Assembly: GCA_019828595.1 (NCBI GenBank)
Contig: JAHQRK010000002.1
Location: forward strand, 3,348,001 to 3,412,000
Direction of reading: 5' to 3'
Length of the DNA: 64,000 bases
Origin: Aphanomyces cochlioides
Lineage: Eukaryota; Oomycota; Saprolegniomycetes; Saprolegniales; Verrucalvaceae
The notes beneath the pieces are model-generated. The model did not search any database, was not told where the DNA came from, and saw nothing but the letters and a program-made list of their open reading frames with translations. Every line of letters starts with the position of its first letter. Within the stretch, counting starts at the first letter, position 1. Positions 51,382 through 64,000 of this stretch are shown piece by piece. Made by a program: the position numbers and the translations under genes.

Positions 51382-53345
51382 ACGTACGCGACGGTATGTC
51401 GTACCGAGTCTTCTTTTTTACCTCGGCGTGGTGGCGGATTTTGGTTGATTTTCTGCATGCTCTCGCGGCGACGGGTGTTCAAGACGGAGTGTTTCTTGGA
51501 CAAGCTGACTGGCCGCAGCATCTTTTGAAATTCGAGGCGTGAAATGCGCAGACAGCGCAAGTAGTCGCCAGGAATGGTCACCGTCACATCGCTGCGATAG
51601 TCTCCATCGACTTGAATCAAACTGTTGACGCCGAGCACCGTCCAGAGCCCTGCAGTTCCTACAATGTGCGTTTAGGTGGGCACCAACGACAATTTTACGA
51701 CTTGTGGCATCTTGCGACGTGATCGCCACCTCGCCTTGCATGACCACCAAGCAGTGATTCGCCACGACATTTGCTTCGTACAGCTTGGAATGCTCATTGT
51801 TGTATTCGACGATAGGTGACCGCATGAGCAGTCCAGCCACGGACTCTGCTGTGAGAGGAAGACCGAAAGAGTCTGGGACTCGAAAGACGGCTTGATTTGC
51901 AACTAAATGCTTGGCCAACGCCGTGGCCTCTGGCTCCGTGATCGATTTAAACTCGGTGTTGTTGTCAATGATATGCCGCACGCCTGTGTCAAAGCTTGGA
52001 TGGGCGATGCGCATGTTTCGCTGGTGCATTGGGGAATTCGCAACGTCTTGTTCGTCGTAAATTTCATCTTGGAGAATTTCCTCGACAATGTCTTCGAGCG
52101 TGACGACGCCTTGGGTCTCATAGAAAGGATCCGTCTACAGATTGCGTCAGAGCATTGAGAGCGACAAGAGGTGTACTTTGCTCCAGTTGTTGACTTCGTG
52201 GACAATCGCAAGATGCGTCCGACCGAATTTAAACGCCTCGAGAACATCGCCCAGCGTCGAATCGGGCCACACGCGGTGCACACTGCGGCCAAATAAATGC
52301 AAAAAGTTGAGTAGCGTCGTCTTGTCCTGAACAAACTTTCACGTGAGGTTACCAGTCAAGATCAATCGAGACGTGCCTCTGGGTCGACGAAGATGAGATC
52401 TTTGACAAAGATGATGCCGAGCACGTCGTTGACGTCTTTGCCCCACACGGGCACGCGGGTGTACCCCATGGAGTAAATCTTTTCAATCATTTGGAGGTCA
52501 AGACGTGTCGACCCTGGGAGCGTAAAGACATCCGCGATTGGCGTCATGACACTCGAGACGGGCGTTTGCTTGTAATGCATCGCTCCTCGCATGATACCAA
52601 GCTCATCTTCGTCGAGTTTCTTCTGCTTGACGTGAATATCGAGCATTTTTTCCAACTACAGGCGACGACATGAATCCACATGGCCTTGTACGTGAGCATA
52701 CCTCGCATCTTGAGAACACCGTGCCCATGTCATGGCCAACAAAATAGTCCAACACCAATGCAATCGGCTTTGCAATAATGTACATGATGCCAATCAAAAC
52801 GTAAATGAGCGGCAAGGCCTTCGCGCCGATCGCTACGTCAACGTCAACAAATTAGCACCGCTGACAGTACCCAAGGGATGCTTGGAGCACAATGCTTGCG
52901 GGATGACCTCGCCAAAGATGACAAGGATGATTGTACTCACGATGAAGCCCACAAAGCCTACGTGAAGGTGAATTCCACGAGCACGGGAGGATGACCAACC
53001 TGACGTCATATCGGCCATGAGGATAGCCATGATGGAATTCACCGCGACGTTGCCAAACAACAGCGTCGTCAACAGCAAATGGCCATCGTGGCGAATGGGT
53101 TGAATCTTCTTGGCGTACTTGGCGTTTCGCCGCTCTTCCTCAGTCGCAGTAGCCTCTTCGCCTGTCGCAATAACGACCTCTAGTCCGACTTTATCGAGCG
53201 ACATGAGACCGAGGGTAAGCCCGGAAAACATGGCAGCTAGGAACACGAGCACAAAGATCGCGCCAAGCCGCAAGGCCCATTCGTCGGACGTCCAGTCTGC
53301 CGACGAGGAGCCGCCATCAGTCATGCCTCCATGCTGCTGTATCAT
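51378..53345 (-). CDS. CNNM/DUF21-CBS transporter (copy 1)
   Basis: Inferred exons: 53345-53000, 52957-52871, 52832-52702, 52655-52377, 52326-52177, 52134-51702, 51658-51378; 568 aa. The DUF21 (CNNM) membrane domain has WALRLGAIFVLVFLAAMFSG, TLGLMSLDK, DGHLLLTTLLFGNVAVNS, and IFGEVIPQALCSKHPL. A CBS pair follows: [72 protein letters not shown] cyclic-nucleotide-binding-like fold follows (VANHCLVVMQGEVAI). The family mediates Mg2+/divalent export or homeostasis in membranes. Intron 4 (52327-52376) starts with GC, not GT: the equivalent intron of copy 2 has GTACGT where this has GCACGT. The start was chosen by comparison with copy 2; the frame is open to 53450. Confidence 0.85.
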
Positions 53346-53540
53346 GGTTTGGTTTATGAGCCCACGAAACGACCCAACTCGCTCGAAACGGTCGCTCAAC
53401 CCGTCAATGATAAGTGTCTCCTTGTGCAGATATTGAGATGGACATTTCAAGCGTGTGCAATTACTTACAGAGGAATTTCACACGTTTGAAATGTCATCCC
53501 AATCGATTGTTGAAAAGTTGTCGAGGCATAAATGACTGGT

Positions 53541-55627
<2,087 letters not shown>

Positions 55628-57312
55628 GATCGCGGTAAAATTGAACTGAGATCTTGGATAAGTTTCATCCGCGGTGGATTTTCATTGGATGTTTGTATGC
55701 TGCATGCCCCAAACCTTCGAAAAAGTGAACTTGGGTAACGACATGGGTGGGCCAAAGTAAGTTCAATGGAAAGACCCGAGGCGACTGATCTACGTGTCGC
55801 AAGAGGTTGCGGAATGTACAGTAAGTGGACGCAACACATGCGCGCCAGGACGACTTGGCAGCGAAAGCCAAGGGTGCAAAGTCGGCGACTTGGCCCTTTT
55901 GCTGTTGCCCTGGAGGTTTCGTCGCCCAAGTGTGCAACTTGCATCCAAAGGAAACGACGGACGACGGGAAATGTCAAGGACAAACTCAGACAATGGGGGC
56001 GATAGTAATATGTGCCGCAGACCAGGTGCAAAGTACGGTAGCCGCTGACAGAGAATATCTACACTTCAGGATAATTCAGTCGACTTGGAGAGCTCCGCGA
56101 TCGTTTGAATTTCGTTCGTAAGGAAAATGGATGAAGAATTGCGACAGAAATGGACTTGAAGCAACTAATCTCTCGGAATCGCTTGAGAGGATGCATCCAC
56201 GGAGCGCACGAATCTGCTACCATGACACGCATTATCCATTTGACAATGGCGACACACATTTCCGACGTTGGACGGGAATTTGTAAAAGATGAATGTCCAG
56301 GAAGATGGCCATGGTCTACTTCATGTTGTGGCCCAGGAGCAATGAGGAAGCTCATCAAGGCGACTCGTATGTCCACTTGGAACAATTACGCATCACTTGG
56401 GCTAACGTTAGCTCACAGTCTTACCAGTATGGTGACCACTCGATTGTCGTATTGGTGACGACGATCAAGCCGCAAGTTGAGCGCGTCTTCCTCATACGTT
56501 TGACTAATCTCTGTGTGGGTATGACCATAATCACCTCTGGCTCGATCGTGCCCTGAGGTGTCTGAGGTCTAGGGAGAGATGAGCCCAAGACGGCGTTGAG
56601 ACAATATCGAAGTTTCGCTGACGTCCATCCATTTTTTGATTTAAAAGCTCATTGAAGATCCAACTGACACTCGGAAAATGACATGTTCTCTCGGTGGAAA
56701 AGCAAGCTAATGGCGAGGTGTCTTCATGTTGTCAAAGTTTCAGTTTGCTTGTGTGCATCTGCGTGCATTGTGCAAATCTACGACAGTCGGATCAACGGAT
56801 GGATTTTGGAAAGATTGTACCTGATCAAGCAGTTCAAAGACGCGGTCGACGTCAGTAGCAAGCGTAAGCTGCACGTCAGACGGGGTCTCTGTAGTTGTAT
56901 GGAGCGAAATAACTGAAATGCCCAGCACGCTCGGCTTGGTGACTCTACAACTTCGACGTCAAGGAAATTGTGAAAATGCCAGTCGGACCGCTCGATCGCA
57001 TCAAATGGAATATCTTTGAGAGTTGCAAACATAAACATGCCAAACTTGAAGATCAGCCGACTAAGAGAGACGTGATAAACATGAGATATGTAGTGCGTGG
57101 ACTCACTCAAACGTCACGAATAACTTGGCTGGGATTTTGCCGAGGATACACGACCCTTCGTAGAGAACGGCGCCTTCCCATGTGCAAGATGACCTAAAAA
57201 TTATGAATTCCTTCGAGCCTAGAGCACTCTTTCACCCCAAGGAGTCCTGCAGCATCGTTTTGGTTCCAGCACTACATTATAGCAATCAGTTCTGCAGCTA
57301 CAAGGTCATGAC
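55628..57312. other. Intergenic; possible degenerate minus-strand gene
   Basis: Minus-strand reading at 57110-56740 joins FLDVEVV to ETPSDVQLTLATDVDRVFEL across short GT-AG gaps, faintly like a LARGE-type glycosyltransferase. Further left, only disconnected pieces (56385-56059) follow. I could not build one frame, so no gene is called. Confidence 0.25.
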
Positions 57313-58581
57313 TTACTGTTTTAGTATGCAAGACACAGCTGCTTGCCGCAATTCACGCGCACATTGGACCCGTCGTTCGACTTGAGACCTCTTTTCACGC
57401 ACTTTTCGTTCGATGGTTGCATTCGCACGAGCACCCAAGGTATTCCATAATTCATGCACCAATTGCGTCACTCTTGCACCTCGTGCCAAGGGTAGTGAGC
57501 CAGGAAGAGCGTCTTCGACTGGTGGAGCCGGCACTGGTTCAGACGATTTCTCCCAAGCAATTCGCTTCGATTGAGGTATCTCAATCGCAAAGCGAGTATA
57601 GATTGGCTCCAGGAGACTGATCAGCTGAGCACAAGCAAGCTCGTGTGCATTTGCATATTCTTCCAATGGCAGCGACAATTGCCGCAAATTGGCCTTCATT
57701 TCTCTAACATGCAAATGCTTCAGCAAAGTGTTTCGTATCGATGGACTACTTGTCAAAGACAGCGGTCACGTCGCGGACATAATCTTCATCCAGTGCTGCT
57801 GCTCGATTGTCAGTTTCTACAGATCCGTGACAAGAGCGTTAGAAAGGCATTACGTACCGCATTGTTCATCGCAGAAAGCTGGTGATGAAAGAATCGTCAG
57901 GGCATAGCCGACATCCATGATGGCTGAGCGGACGACTTCAAAAATCGAATCAGCAGCAGCTTGCAAGGTAGCATCGGAAGAGCCAAGCAATACAGACGGT
58001 GCGATGCCAGTGTGCCCCACATAGAGTCGCAGGACACGTAATTTGGCTGAAGAAACACCAAGTCGAGTGAAGACAGTCTCGTACTTGGCCACATCTAACT
58101 GGAGAAACGACGCGTGCTGAGCGAGAGGTATCTCAGAGAGTTTCTGACGATAGAGACTGCATTCTGCCGGCAGTGTCATCCCTGTCTCGGTCTTCAAGCC
58201 TCGGGCCAGCAATACCGTAGAAATCAAATCTTGCACCGCCGCCAACGAAATGTCTGGTCGAAGCTTGGCTTGGTAAATGACCCATTGTTTCGCTTGGAGA
58301 GGGCAAAACGATAACCATGATGTTGCTTCTTCAATTTCCATCTGCGCTTGTTCAGAGTGCTCCAAAGCGTCCGACGGAGTCAATTTGTCAAAGTCGGGAT
58401 GACCGACACGAGAATTGGCGCTCAAGCTACTGTTTGCGAACAATTCTTCCGTCTCCTGCACCAACGCCGCTAGTGACGAAGACGACCCTGGAATAAGTTC
58501 TTCATCGGACGGCCGAGTCTCTTGCACAGGCTTTCCTTCAACGTCAGTCGATGCCGCGCGATCCTCTTCCTGTCCCAACAT
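57313..58581 (-). CDS. Unknown soluble helical protein, three exons
   Basis: Inferred exons: 58581-57858, 57816-57761, 57717-57313; 394 aa, in phase. Introns are 41 and 43 bp; the second junction has alternative donors nine or more bases upstream in the same frame. The N-terminus is acidic (EEDRAASTDVEGKPVQE, DEELIPGSSSS). The middle contains WLSFCPLQAKQWVIYQAKL and LRVLRLYVGHTGIAPSVLL, and the C-terminal exon is Leu/Glu/Arg-rich and probably coiled (HVREMKANLRQLSLPLEEYA, TIERKVREKRSQVERRVQ). No signal peptide or TM is present. I do not recognise a family. Confidence 0.65.
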
Positions 58582-58930
58582 GGTGAAACGGCAAACGACT
58601 CGAGAAAAGTTGAAAAATAAGAAAATGAGATCTCAATTTTTCTATTTGATACTTTTTATTCAATCAAAATGGAGTAAAATTTGAATATGAGCCAATCATA
58701 AGTGAGAAATAAAGCGAATGACAATGACACTTGCACAGCAACAACCAACTTTGCTGAGTTCCCCAGGAGCGAAGGACTCAACGACAGCCACATTGCTCAT
58801 GGGAGCTCCTCAAACGAATAGAGCGAAGCAACTTGCACGGCCATGGCCTTTGCTGAGAGCTCTAGGTCCAGTAAATCAAACTGTAAAGCCACAAACTGGT
58901 GGAGATTGTAACTCTTGTCATGTCTTTCTA

Positions 58931-59344
58931 CACCTTTTCAGGTTCAAGTTCACCAAATCTGTAGTTCAAGTTCACCCAGATCTGAAACTTTATATTTGCA
59001 TGAAAGAATACACTGTTATATTCAATATCATGTTCCAACCTGAACATCCTCCAAACTCATAACTGTGTCTGTGTAACTGTCGTCTTGCCATTTTGATCCA
59101 ATATAGTGCCGTGTTGAGGTTAACACCAAACGTTTTGGCTATCAACCTCCAATCCTGATTATCTCTTGCGGCGGCAAGTACACTCTTCTTGACGAAAAGT
59201 CGATCGACTTTGTTGTTGCTCATCAGCGACTTCCCAAATGACGATTGCCTTCATTGCAACAATTAACTTCTATAGTTTATAACTATAGTTTCAGATCTGG
59301 GTGAACTTGAACTACGGATTTGGCGAACTTGAACCTGAAAAGGT
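58931..59344. mobile_element. Non-autonomous DNA transposon with about 59-bp TIRs
   Basis: The left end, CACCTTTTCAGGTTCAAGTT onward (58931-58989), and the reverse complement of 59286-59344 match over about 59 bases with two or three differences. TA flanks both ends (58929-58930 and 59345-59346), fitting a TA target duplication. The 414-bp element keeps a minus-strand ORF (59223-58990) whose start resembles a transposase HTH: VDRLFVKKSVLAAARDNQDW, then LIAKTFGVNLNTALYWI. It is therefore probably an internally deleted derivative of an autonomous element, superfamily not certain. Confidence 0.8.
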
Positions 59345-59346
59345 GT

Positions 59347-61429
59347 AATTTCAATCATGGTGTCAATGGAGTCTCTTCTGGTCAATCTGATCGCCATCTA
59401 GCGTTTATCAGTGGGTAGTCGATGACTACCCCAGAGGACAATCGTATCCACTTTGTTAGAACTGCTAAAAGCCAATCCTCAGCGTATCAACAATCGCTTT
59501 GCTTACCACGGTGCACAGTAATGAGTCACTACATCTGCCGTCATTACCCCCTCATCATTTAGCTTCATGATCAATGTACGGCACATCAACCGAGTCGGCA
59601 TTTAGCTGGCACAAGTTGATAAATACCTAGTACAAACATCCATCGACGGCTACGTCTACTGCAGACCGTGGCCCTGACAGCAGCTGTCCAAGCGATGAGC
59701 TGAGCATCGTGCTGGACTTCCGAGGGGGGGATTTACTGTCAGCGAGCACATTTAGCTTGGGGAACTTGGAATGCCCAAGTTGAAAGTAACAAATATAACA
59801 ATCACACACACGCAGAAGCAAGCAATAGAGAAGGGTATACACAATACGTAGAGCTAGAAGGAGCTCAGTTCCGAGGAAGCAAATTGAGTAGTGAGCATTC
59901 CTCTTCACATCATAGCTGATGCACGCCGTGAAGCATAGCCAACAATCAACATATGATAATGTAACAAATGTTACATTAAGGGCCCGTCTGGCAACCGAAA
60001 ATATTACAATAAATAGGCCCAAAATGCCATTTTGAGGCCAAATTCAATAATTGAGGTAAAAATATGACCTTGATTATCTCATAGAGTTTTGCACCAAATC
60101 CTATATTTTCGGTTGGGATATACTCACTGGAGGCTCCCAAAATGCCATTTTGAATATGCCATAAATCGTTGGTCCCAATTTAGCTGAAAATGGCATTTTG
60201 ATTTTGAAATTTTGCCAGACGCACCCTAAATATTATTGGTTGATGACCTTGTTACTATTGTTACTTTGAAGGAGTCGGACTCCTCTTCATAAAATACACT
60301 TATTTAGGGAGGTGTTTCAAGTTTATAGTCGGAATTTGTGGGATTAAGTTGTGAAAGTGTTTTCATTCAAACTAACACAATCATATTTCGTTTTCTTTAA
60401 TGTCGGGAACACAAAGGTCAATAAACTAGCCTGGCTCGCCACGCTGATGATAAAGTCAGAGGGAGCACCGTCCCTGACAGGTCAAGAACAATAAACACAA
60501 GGCCATCGATCAAGCTTATCTTATTGCTATAACCAAACAATGTCAACTTACTAGCTCAAAACTGGATTCAGAGCTCAACGAAGACGATGCAACCACAGCT
60601 TGCATGTTGGCAGCCGAGAAAACTGTGGTTGCATCCACTCCTGTTGAGCCTACGAGGCAGGTGCTTGTAAACCTTATATTGAGGAGTCATGCTACATCTA
60701 AAATGCCACAGGAATACTAACTGCCAATGTGAGGATTATTCCATGCTCGGCAACATTGGCGCCTGGGCGACGAAGACAGGAAACAAATACCCACTCGTGC
60801 GACGTTGAAAAAAGTCGATTAATCATGTGCTATATAACGTCAAACTCGAAAGGATGAGGTTTGTTTTGTCTGGAACCATCTATTGACGAAGTTAGTCGAA
60901 TGACCCTCGACGCACAGCCATCTACTTTAAAGCATTGTGCAACGAACGGCAGTCAAATCATGAAAGTTTACACTTTCTTGAGGGATAAAAATCCCTCGTT
61001 TTTTGATAATCTCGGATCGTATTGGTACTACTTCAAGTTTGTATTGGTTTAATCCTCAAATCAAAATTTGAGGGACTTTCATCTCTCTATATATATTAAA
61101 AAGAGGACATCCATCCCTCAATAATTGGAGAATTTAAATTATTGTGGTTTTAATAAAAAACTGGAGTCGTGCGGAATACATTTTGACGCAAGCAAATTGA
61201 CGCAACAATTGACGCATACAAATTTCAAGTGAAAAGAAATTGAATGTTTCGAACATATTTTCAAACATTTAAAACGTTTGAAATTACTATTTAATGGTCA
61301 CGATCGAGGGCAATATAAGCAAATGTTTGCGTAAACTTTAAATAGTGTATGCGTCAATTATTTGAAACATTTTCAAAACATCTCAAATTTCCAGTTTTGG
61401 ACCCAAACGACAATATAACTTGAATACAT
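59347..61429. other. Gene-poor region with a second MITE
   Basis: Apart from the MITE at 59980-60226, only short ORFs are found. 61040-61430 is AT-rich. No gene is supported. Confidence 0.5.
59980..60226. mobile_element. MITE with GGGCCCGTCTGGCAA-type TIRs and TAA target duplication
   Basis: The left end GGGCCCGTCTGGCAA (59980-59994) and the reverse complement of the right end (60212-60226, GGGTGCGTCTGGCAA) match at 13 of 15 positions. TAA flanks both sides (59977-59979 and 60227-60229). Length is 247 bp with no coding capacity. Inside, the phrase AAAATGGCATTTTGA and close variants recur. The ends resemble those of the MITE at 25770, so the same transposase may have moved both. Confidence 0.75.
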
Positions 61430-61431
61430 TA

Positions 61432-63004
61432 CAGTGCGCGCAGTGGCTACGGTCACCTCCATATTTTATCCAAATATGTCCAATAGCTGAAGTAAACGCT
61501 AATAATTATAGCCAATGAAAGACGCTAAGAAATGAAGTCGTTTGACGTTTTCCCATTCAAATCAGACCACAACTTCGCAAACAACAGTCAAAAGACTCTT
61601 GGCTACTCTGCTACGGCGCGAAGTCGATATACCACCACCTCCAACTTCTTGCTAGAAGTAGCGCTTGGACCCTTTAAAGCGTCTTAGACATCGAGGTATG
61701 GTCAAGTCACGACGAACCTAATTAATGAGTTCATCGAAGGAGCAAGTCAAGATGCCGAGAGGTACCACATTGACCACGAGCGAGCGAGCTGTCATTTTGG
61801 CGTTGCATGAGGAAGGCCTGAGCGAAAGAAAGATAGCTCAGCGCCTTAAACGATCAAGAGACGTTGTTCATTCATATACCGGTATTATGGATCCTGAAGG
61901 CTACAACACTGTTAAAAGACCTGGACCTCCAGAAACAATCACCCCATATGCCAAGCGACGACTGCTTCGTGAAGCTTCAAAAGGAAAGATGAGTGCTAAG
62001 AAACTCAAGACAAAATTGGACCTGCATCTTGGCCATCGTCGCATCCAACAAGTGCTTAAAGGAAGCCCCAATTTGGTGTATGCCAAGCGAAAATCGACTC
62101 CTTTCTTGACAAAGGAACACAAAAAAATCGGCTAGACTGGGCGCGAGAAAAAGTCAAGTGGAGTGACGAAACATGGGACTCTGTTGTCTTTTCTGACGAG
62201 AAGAAGTTTAATCTGGACGGCCCAGATTGCCTCCAGTATTATTGGCATGATTTGCGGCGTGAAAAACAGCTCTACTCTAAGCGCCAAAATGGGGGTGGCA
62301 GTGTCATGGTCTGGGCAGCTTTCTCTGCCTTGGGTAAGTCTGAAATTGTATTTTTGGAGGGTAAGCAGGATAGCCATGCTTACATTTACACTCTATCTGA
62401 GCACCTCCTGCCGTTTATCGACCGAATTTACGGTCGTGACTGCACATTCCAGCACGATAACGCCCCAATCCATTGCGCAAGAAACACTGTGGAGTTCTTG
62501 TATCGTGAAAATGTTGCGCTTATGTCATGGCCAGCAAAATCGCCGGACTTGAACCCAATTGAGAACCTCCGGGGGTGTCTTGCCCGCACCGTTTATGAAG
62601 GTGGACGGCAATTTGATAGCCGCGAAGCGTTGAAGTCTGCAATTCGACTTGCTTGGGGACAGATATCCTCCGAACTCATCACTAAATTGGTCAAATCAAT
62701 GCCAGACCGATGCGTTGACGTTCTCGAGAAAAGGGGAGGCAAGACAAAGTATTAGTTGGCCTGTAGATAGTCCCATTAACGCGATAATCAATGTGGCGGT
62801 ATATATGCTTCGCAGTGTCTGCACTGTAAAATCTAGAAAGATGGTCTTTTATCCTTGTTGAAATGCTCCATATTGGCACCCTTGAGCTGCAGCTGCAGTC
62901 TATTCTCTATCCCTTTGTTATGTTCAAGCAGGCATGCATGAGCTGTTGATATTGGAAAGAAACGTTTGATTATTGGTGTGGCCGTATAGCCACTGCGCGC
63001 ACTG
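61432..63004 (+). mobile_element. Tc1/mariner-type transposon (DD34E)
   Basis: The left TIR CAGTGCGCGCAGTGGCTA begins at 61432, and the right TIR (reverse complement) ends at 63004 and is identical over 18 bases. TA flanks both ends (61430-61431 and 63005-63006). The 1573-bp length and internal transposase fit an originally autonomous Tc1-like element. A further TIR-like sequence near 62785-62820 may be an internal or older end. Confidence 0.88.
61725..62755 (+). pseudogene. Tc1-like transposase with one frameshift
   Basis: Frame 1 (61725-62135) has the paired HTH DNA-binding part: TTSERAVILALHEEGLSERK, IAQRLKRSRDVVHSY, then RRIQQVLK. At the A-run 62121-62127 (seven As) the frame breaks; one more A would read into RLDWAREKVKW. 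The catalytic part follows to 62755: VFSDEKKFNLDG (first D), FQHDNAPIHCARN (second D), and SPDLNPIENL (E). Thirty-four residues separate the second D from the E, giving DD34E as in Tc1. The usual NPIENLW is NPIENLR here. With the break, no full-length protein is made unless the A-run is miscalled. Confidence 0.85.
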
Positions 63005-63380
63005 TATATGTTCGTTGCCGAAACCATGTACTAGTAATAAAATAAGAACTAGGGTGAGGCCAGGGCTTCGCCCCTGGGTGGAGCGTTTTGCTTTGGAAAT
63101 AACAGATTTACTCACACACATGAAACGTTTGAAGCCATACTATGAATTTTGAATTTGATTCAGGCCCAGTTCGAAGTAAAGAATAAGTTAACGCCGAGCA
63201 TTCTGATTGGCTACTGTTGACTGACGAATATTTTTTTTCGTCAGGAGATAAATCATGTCCTGACCAAAAAAACGTCGACTCGTACCGAAAGAAAAATAAA
63301 TTGTCCAATCAGAGATCATATTATTTTGAAACTAAGGAGACGACATTTACTTCGCACTCCTTATTCACTTCTTTTTTATT

Positions 63381-64000
63381 TTACTTCGAATTGGCCTCAA
63401 TAGTTTCCCTGTTTTGTTGTGCAGCATAGATCCTTCGATTGTCAACTCTGCGCTCGCGATCTTCTTGCTCCTGAGCTGCCAGAATCTTGAGATGATGGTC
63501 ACTTTGAGCGTGAAAATGGATTCCGTCTTCTCCCTCCTTGGTTTCCTCTTCGTCGCTCTTATCCATGTCCGTATAGTGCAAAATGATGGCACCCCGCCCT
63601 TGATTCGCAACCTCAGTGTTGTGCTTTTTTTCGCGAGCACGTTTGTTGTATTCCGCCTTCTTGGTTCTTTCCATAGCCACCTCTTTGTCGACCTCTTCCA
63701 GGAGAGCTTGCCGTTTCTTTTCGCGAGCACGATTGTTGTACTCCGCCTTTTTGGATTTTTCCATTGCCACCTCTTCGTCGACTTCATCCAGGATAGCTTG
63801 CCGTTTCTTTTCGCGAGCACGTTTGTTGTACTCCGCCTTCTTGGCCATTTTCATAGCCGCCTCGTCGTTAATATTGCCCTGATTCAAGGCATCGTCATCC
63901 ACAGCCCAGCCATTAGCTCCAGTTGATTCAGACTCTTGTTCCGTAGCATGCACTTCATTCCGCTCTACTTGCTTCCCAGGTTCGGAGTTATCGATCGCAT
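63381..64000 (-). CDS. Charged repeat protein, 5' end cut by window edge
   Basis: The frame is open from the right edge to a stop at 63381 (at least 205 aa). Three near-identical units of about 30 residues lie in tandem: a core KKAEYNKRAREKKRQAxLDE followed by VDEEVAMEK. The third unit is shortened (REKKHNTEV). The last 60 residues are acidic, then Arg/Gln-rich (RRVDNRRIYAAQQNRE). The repeats look like long basic/acidic helices. No domain is recognised. Neighbouring mobile elements raise the possibility that it belongs to a repeat family. Confidence 0.6.
   Translation of the reverse strand, partial: AIDNSEPGKQVERNEVHATEQESESTGANGWAVDDDALNQGNINDEAAMKMAKKAEYNKRAREKKRQAILDEVDEEVAMEKSKKAEYNNRAREKKRQALLEEVDKEVAMERTKKAEYNKRAREKKHNTEVANQGRGAIILHYTDMDKSDEEETKEGEDGIHFHAQSDHHLKILAAQEQEDRERRVDNRRIYAAQQNRETIEANSK

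Noticed and set aside
56059..57110. LARGE-like glycosyltransferase on the minus strand
   Set aside because: Only one short segment resembles the family; the remainder would not join in frame.

Overview
The window looks like nuclear DNA from an oomycete, most likely a Saprolegniales-type water mould. The evidence is a dense set of eukaryotic genes on both strands, very short GT-AG introns (mostly 38-59 bp, many with GTAC/GTAG donors), and characteristic families: a WRKY19-like CxxxxC...CxxH finger array, DUF21-CBS transporters, small FYVE and PX proteins, a Crypton-type recombinase and a phytocalpain-like giant. I see no rRNA, tRNA or CRISPR array. I worked out exon junctions by hand from reading frame and splice dinucleotides, so boundaries are inferences unless stated otherwise.

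Layout. 1-3400 (-): a GCN2-type eIF2alpha kinase running off the left edge. 4160-5476 (-): an eight-exon tetraspanin-like gene. 5815-6938 (+): a Gfo/Idh/MocA oxidoreductase. 7019-8483 (-): an NHL-repeat protein. 8711-12430 (-): a P4-ATPase flippase. 12431-16860: an accessory stretch with AT-rich DNA and a decayed Crypton. 16899-18444 (+): a secreted PLD3/4-like protein. 19614-20400 (+): a broken class II aldolase. 20433-21374 (+): an EF-hand protein. 22002-25186 (+): two PX-domain paralogues whose PX fold carries paired CxxC motifs. 25770-26127: a snap-back MITE. 26666-28133 (+): a TMEM135-like membrane protein. 28285-30414 (-): a twelve-finger zinc protein. 32566-35058 (+): two FYVE paralogues with different C-terminal membrane anchors. 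35961-37997 (+): a phospholipase D-like gene with three apparent single-base frameshifts. 38303-38548 (-): a small secreted Cys-rich protein. 39423-47018 (+): a 2531-residue membrane protein with C2, about 22 TM, calpain and WW segments whose protease core has lost its catalytic Cys and His. 47696-48927 (-): an unknown five-exon gene with a decayed copy and an inverted exon-1 fragment at 50122-51381. 51378-55627 (-): two tandem CNNM-like transporters. 57313-58581 (-): an unknown protein. 58582-64000: mobile-element territory (59-bp-TIR element, second MITE, Tc1 DD34E element) ending in a charged repeat protein cut by the right edge.

The main theme is local duplication followed by divergence or decay (PX pair, FYVE pair, CNNM pair, unknown-family copies, two PLD-type genes), with several phosphoinositide/endomembrane proteins (PX, FYVE, flippase, PLD). 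The most unusual item is the pseudo-calpain. Single-base indels, two of them in homopolymers, occur in three otherwise well-preserved coding regions and could be true decay or consensus error.
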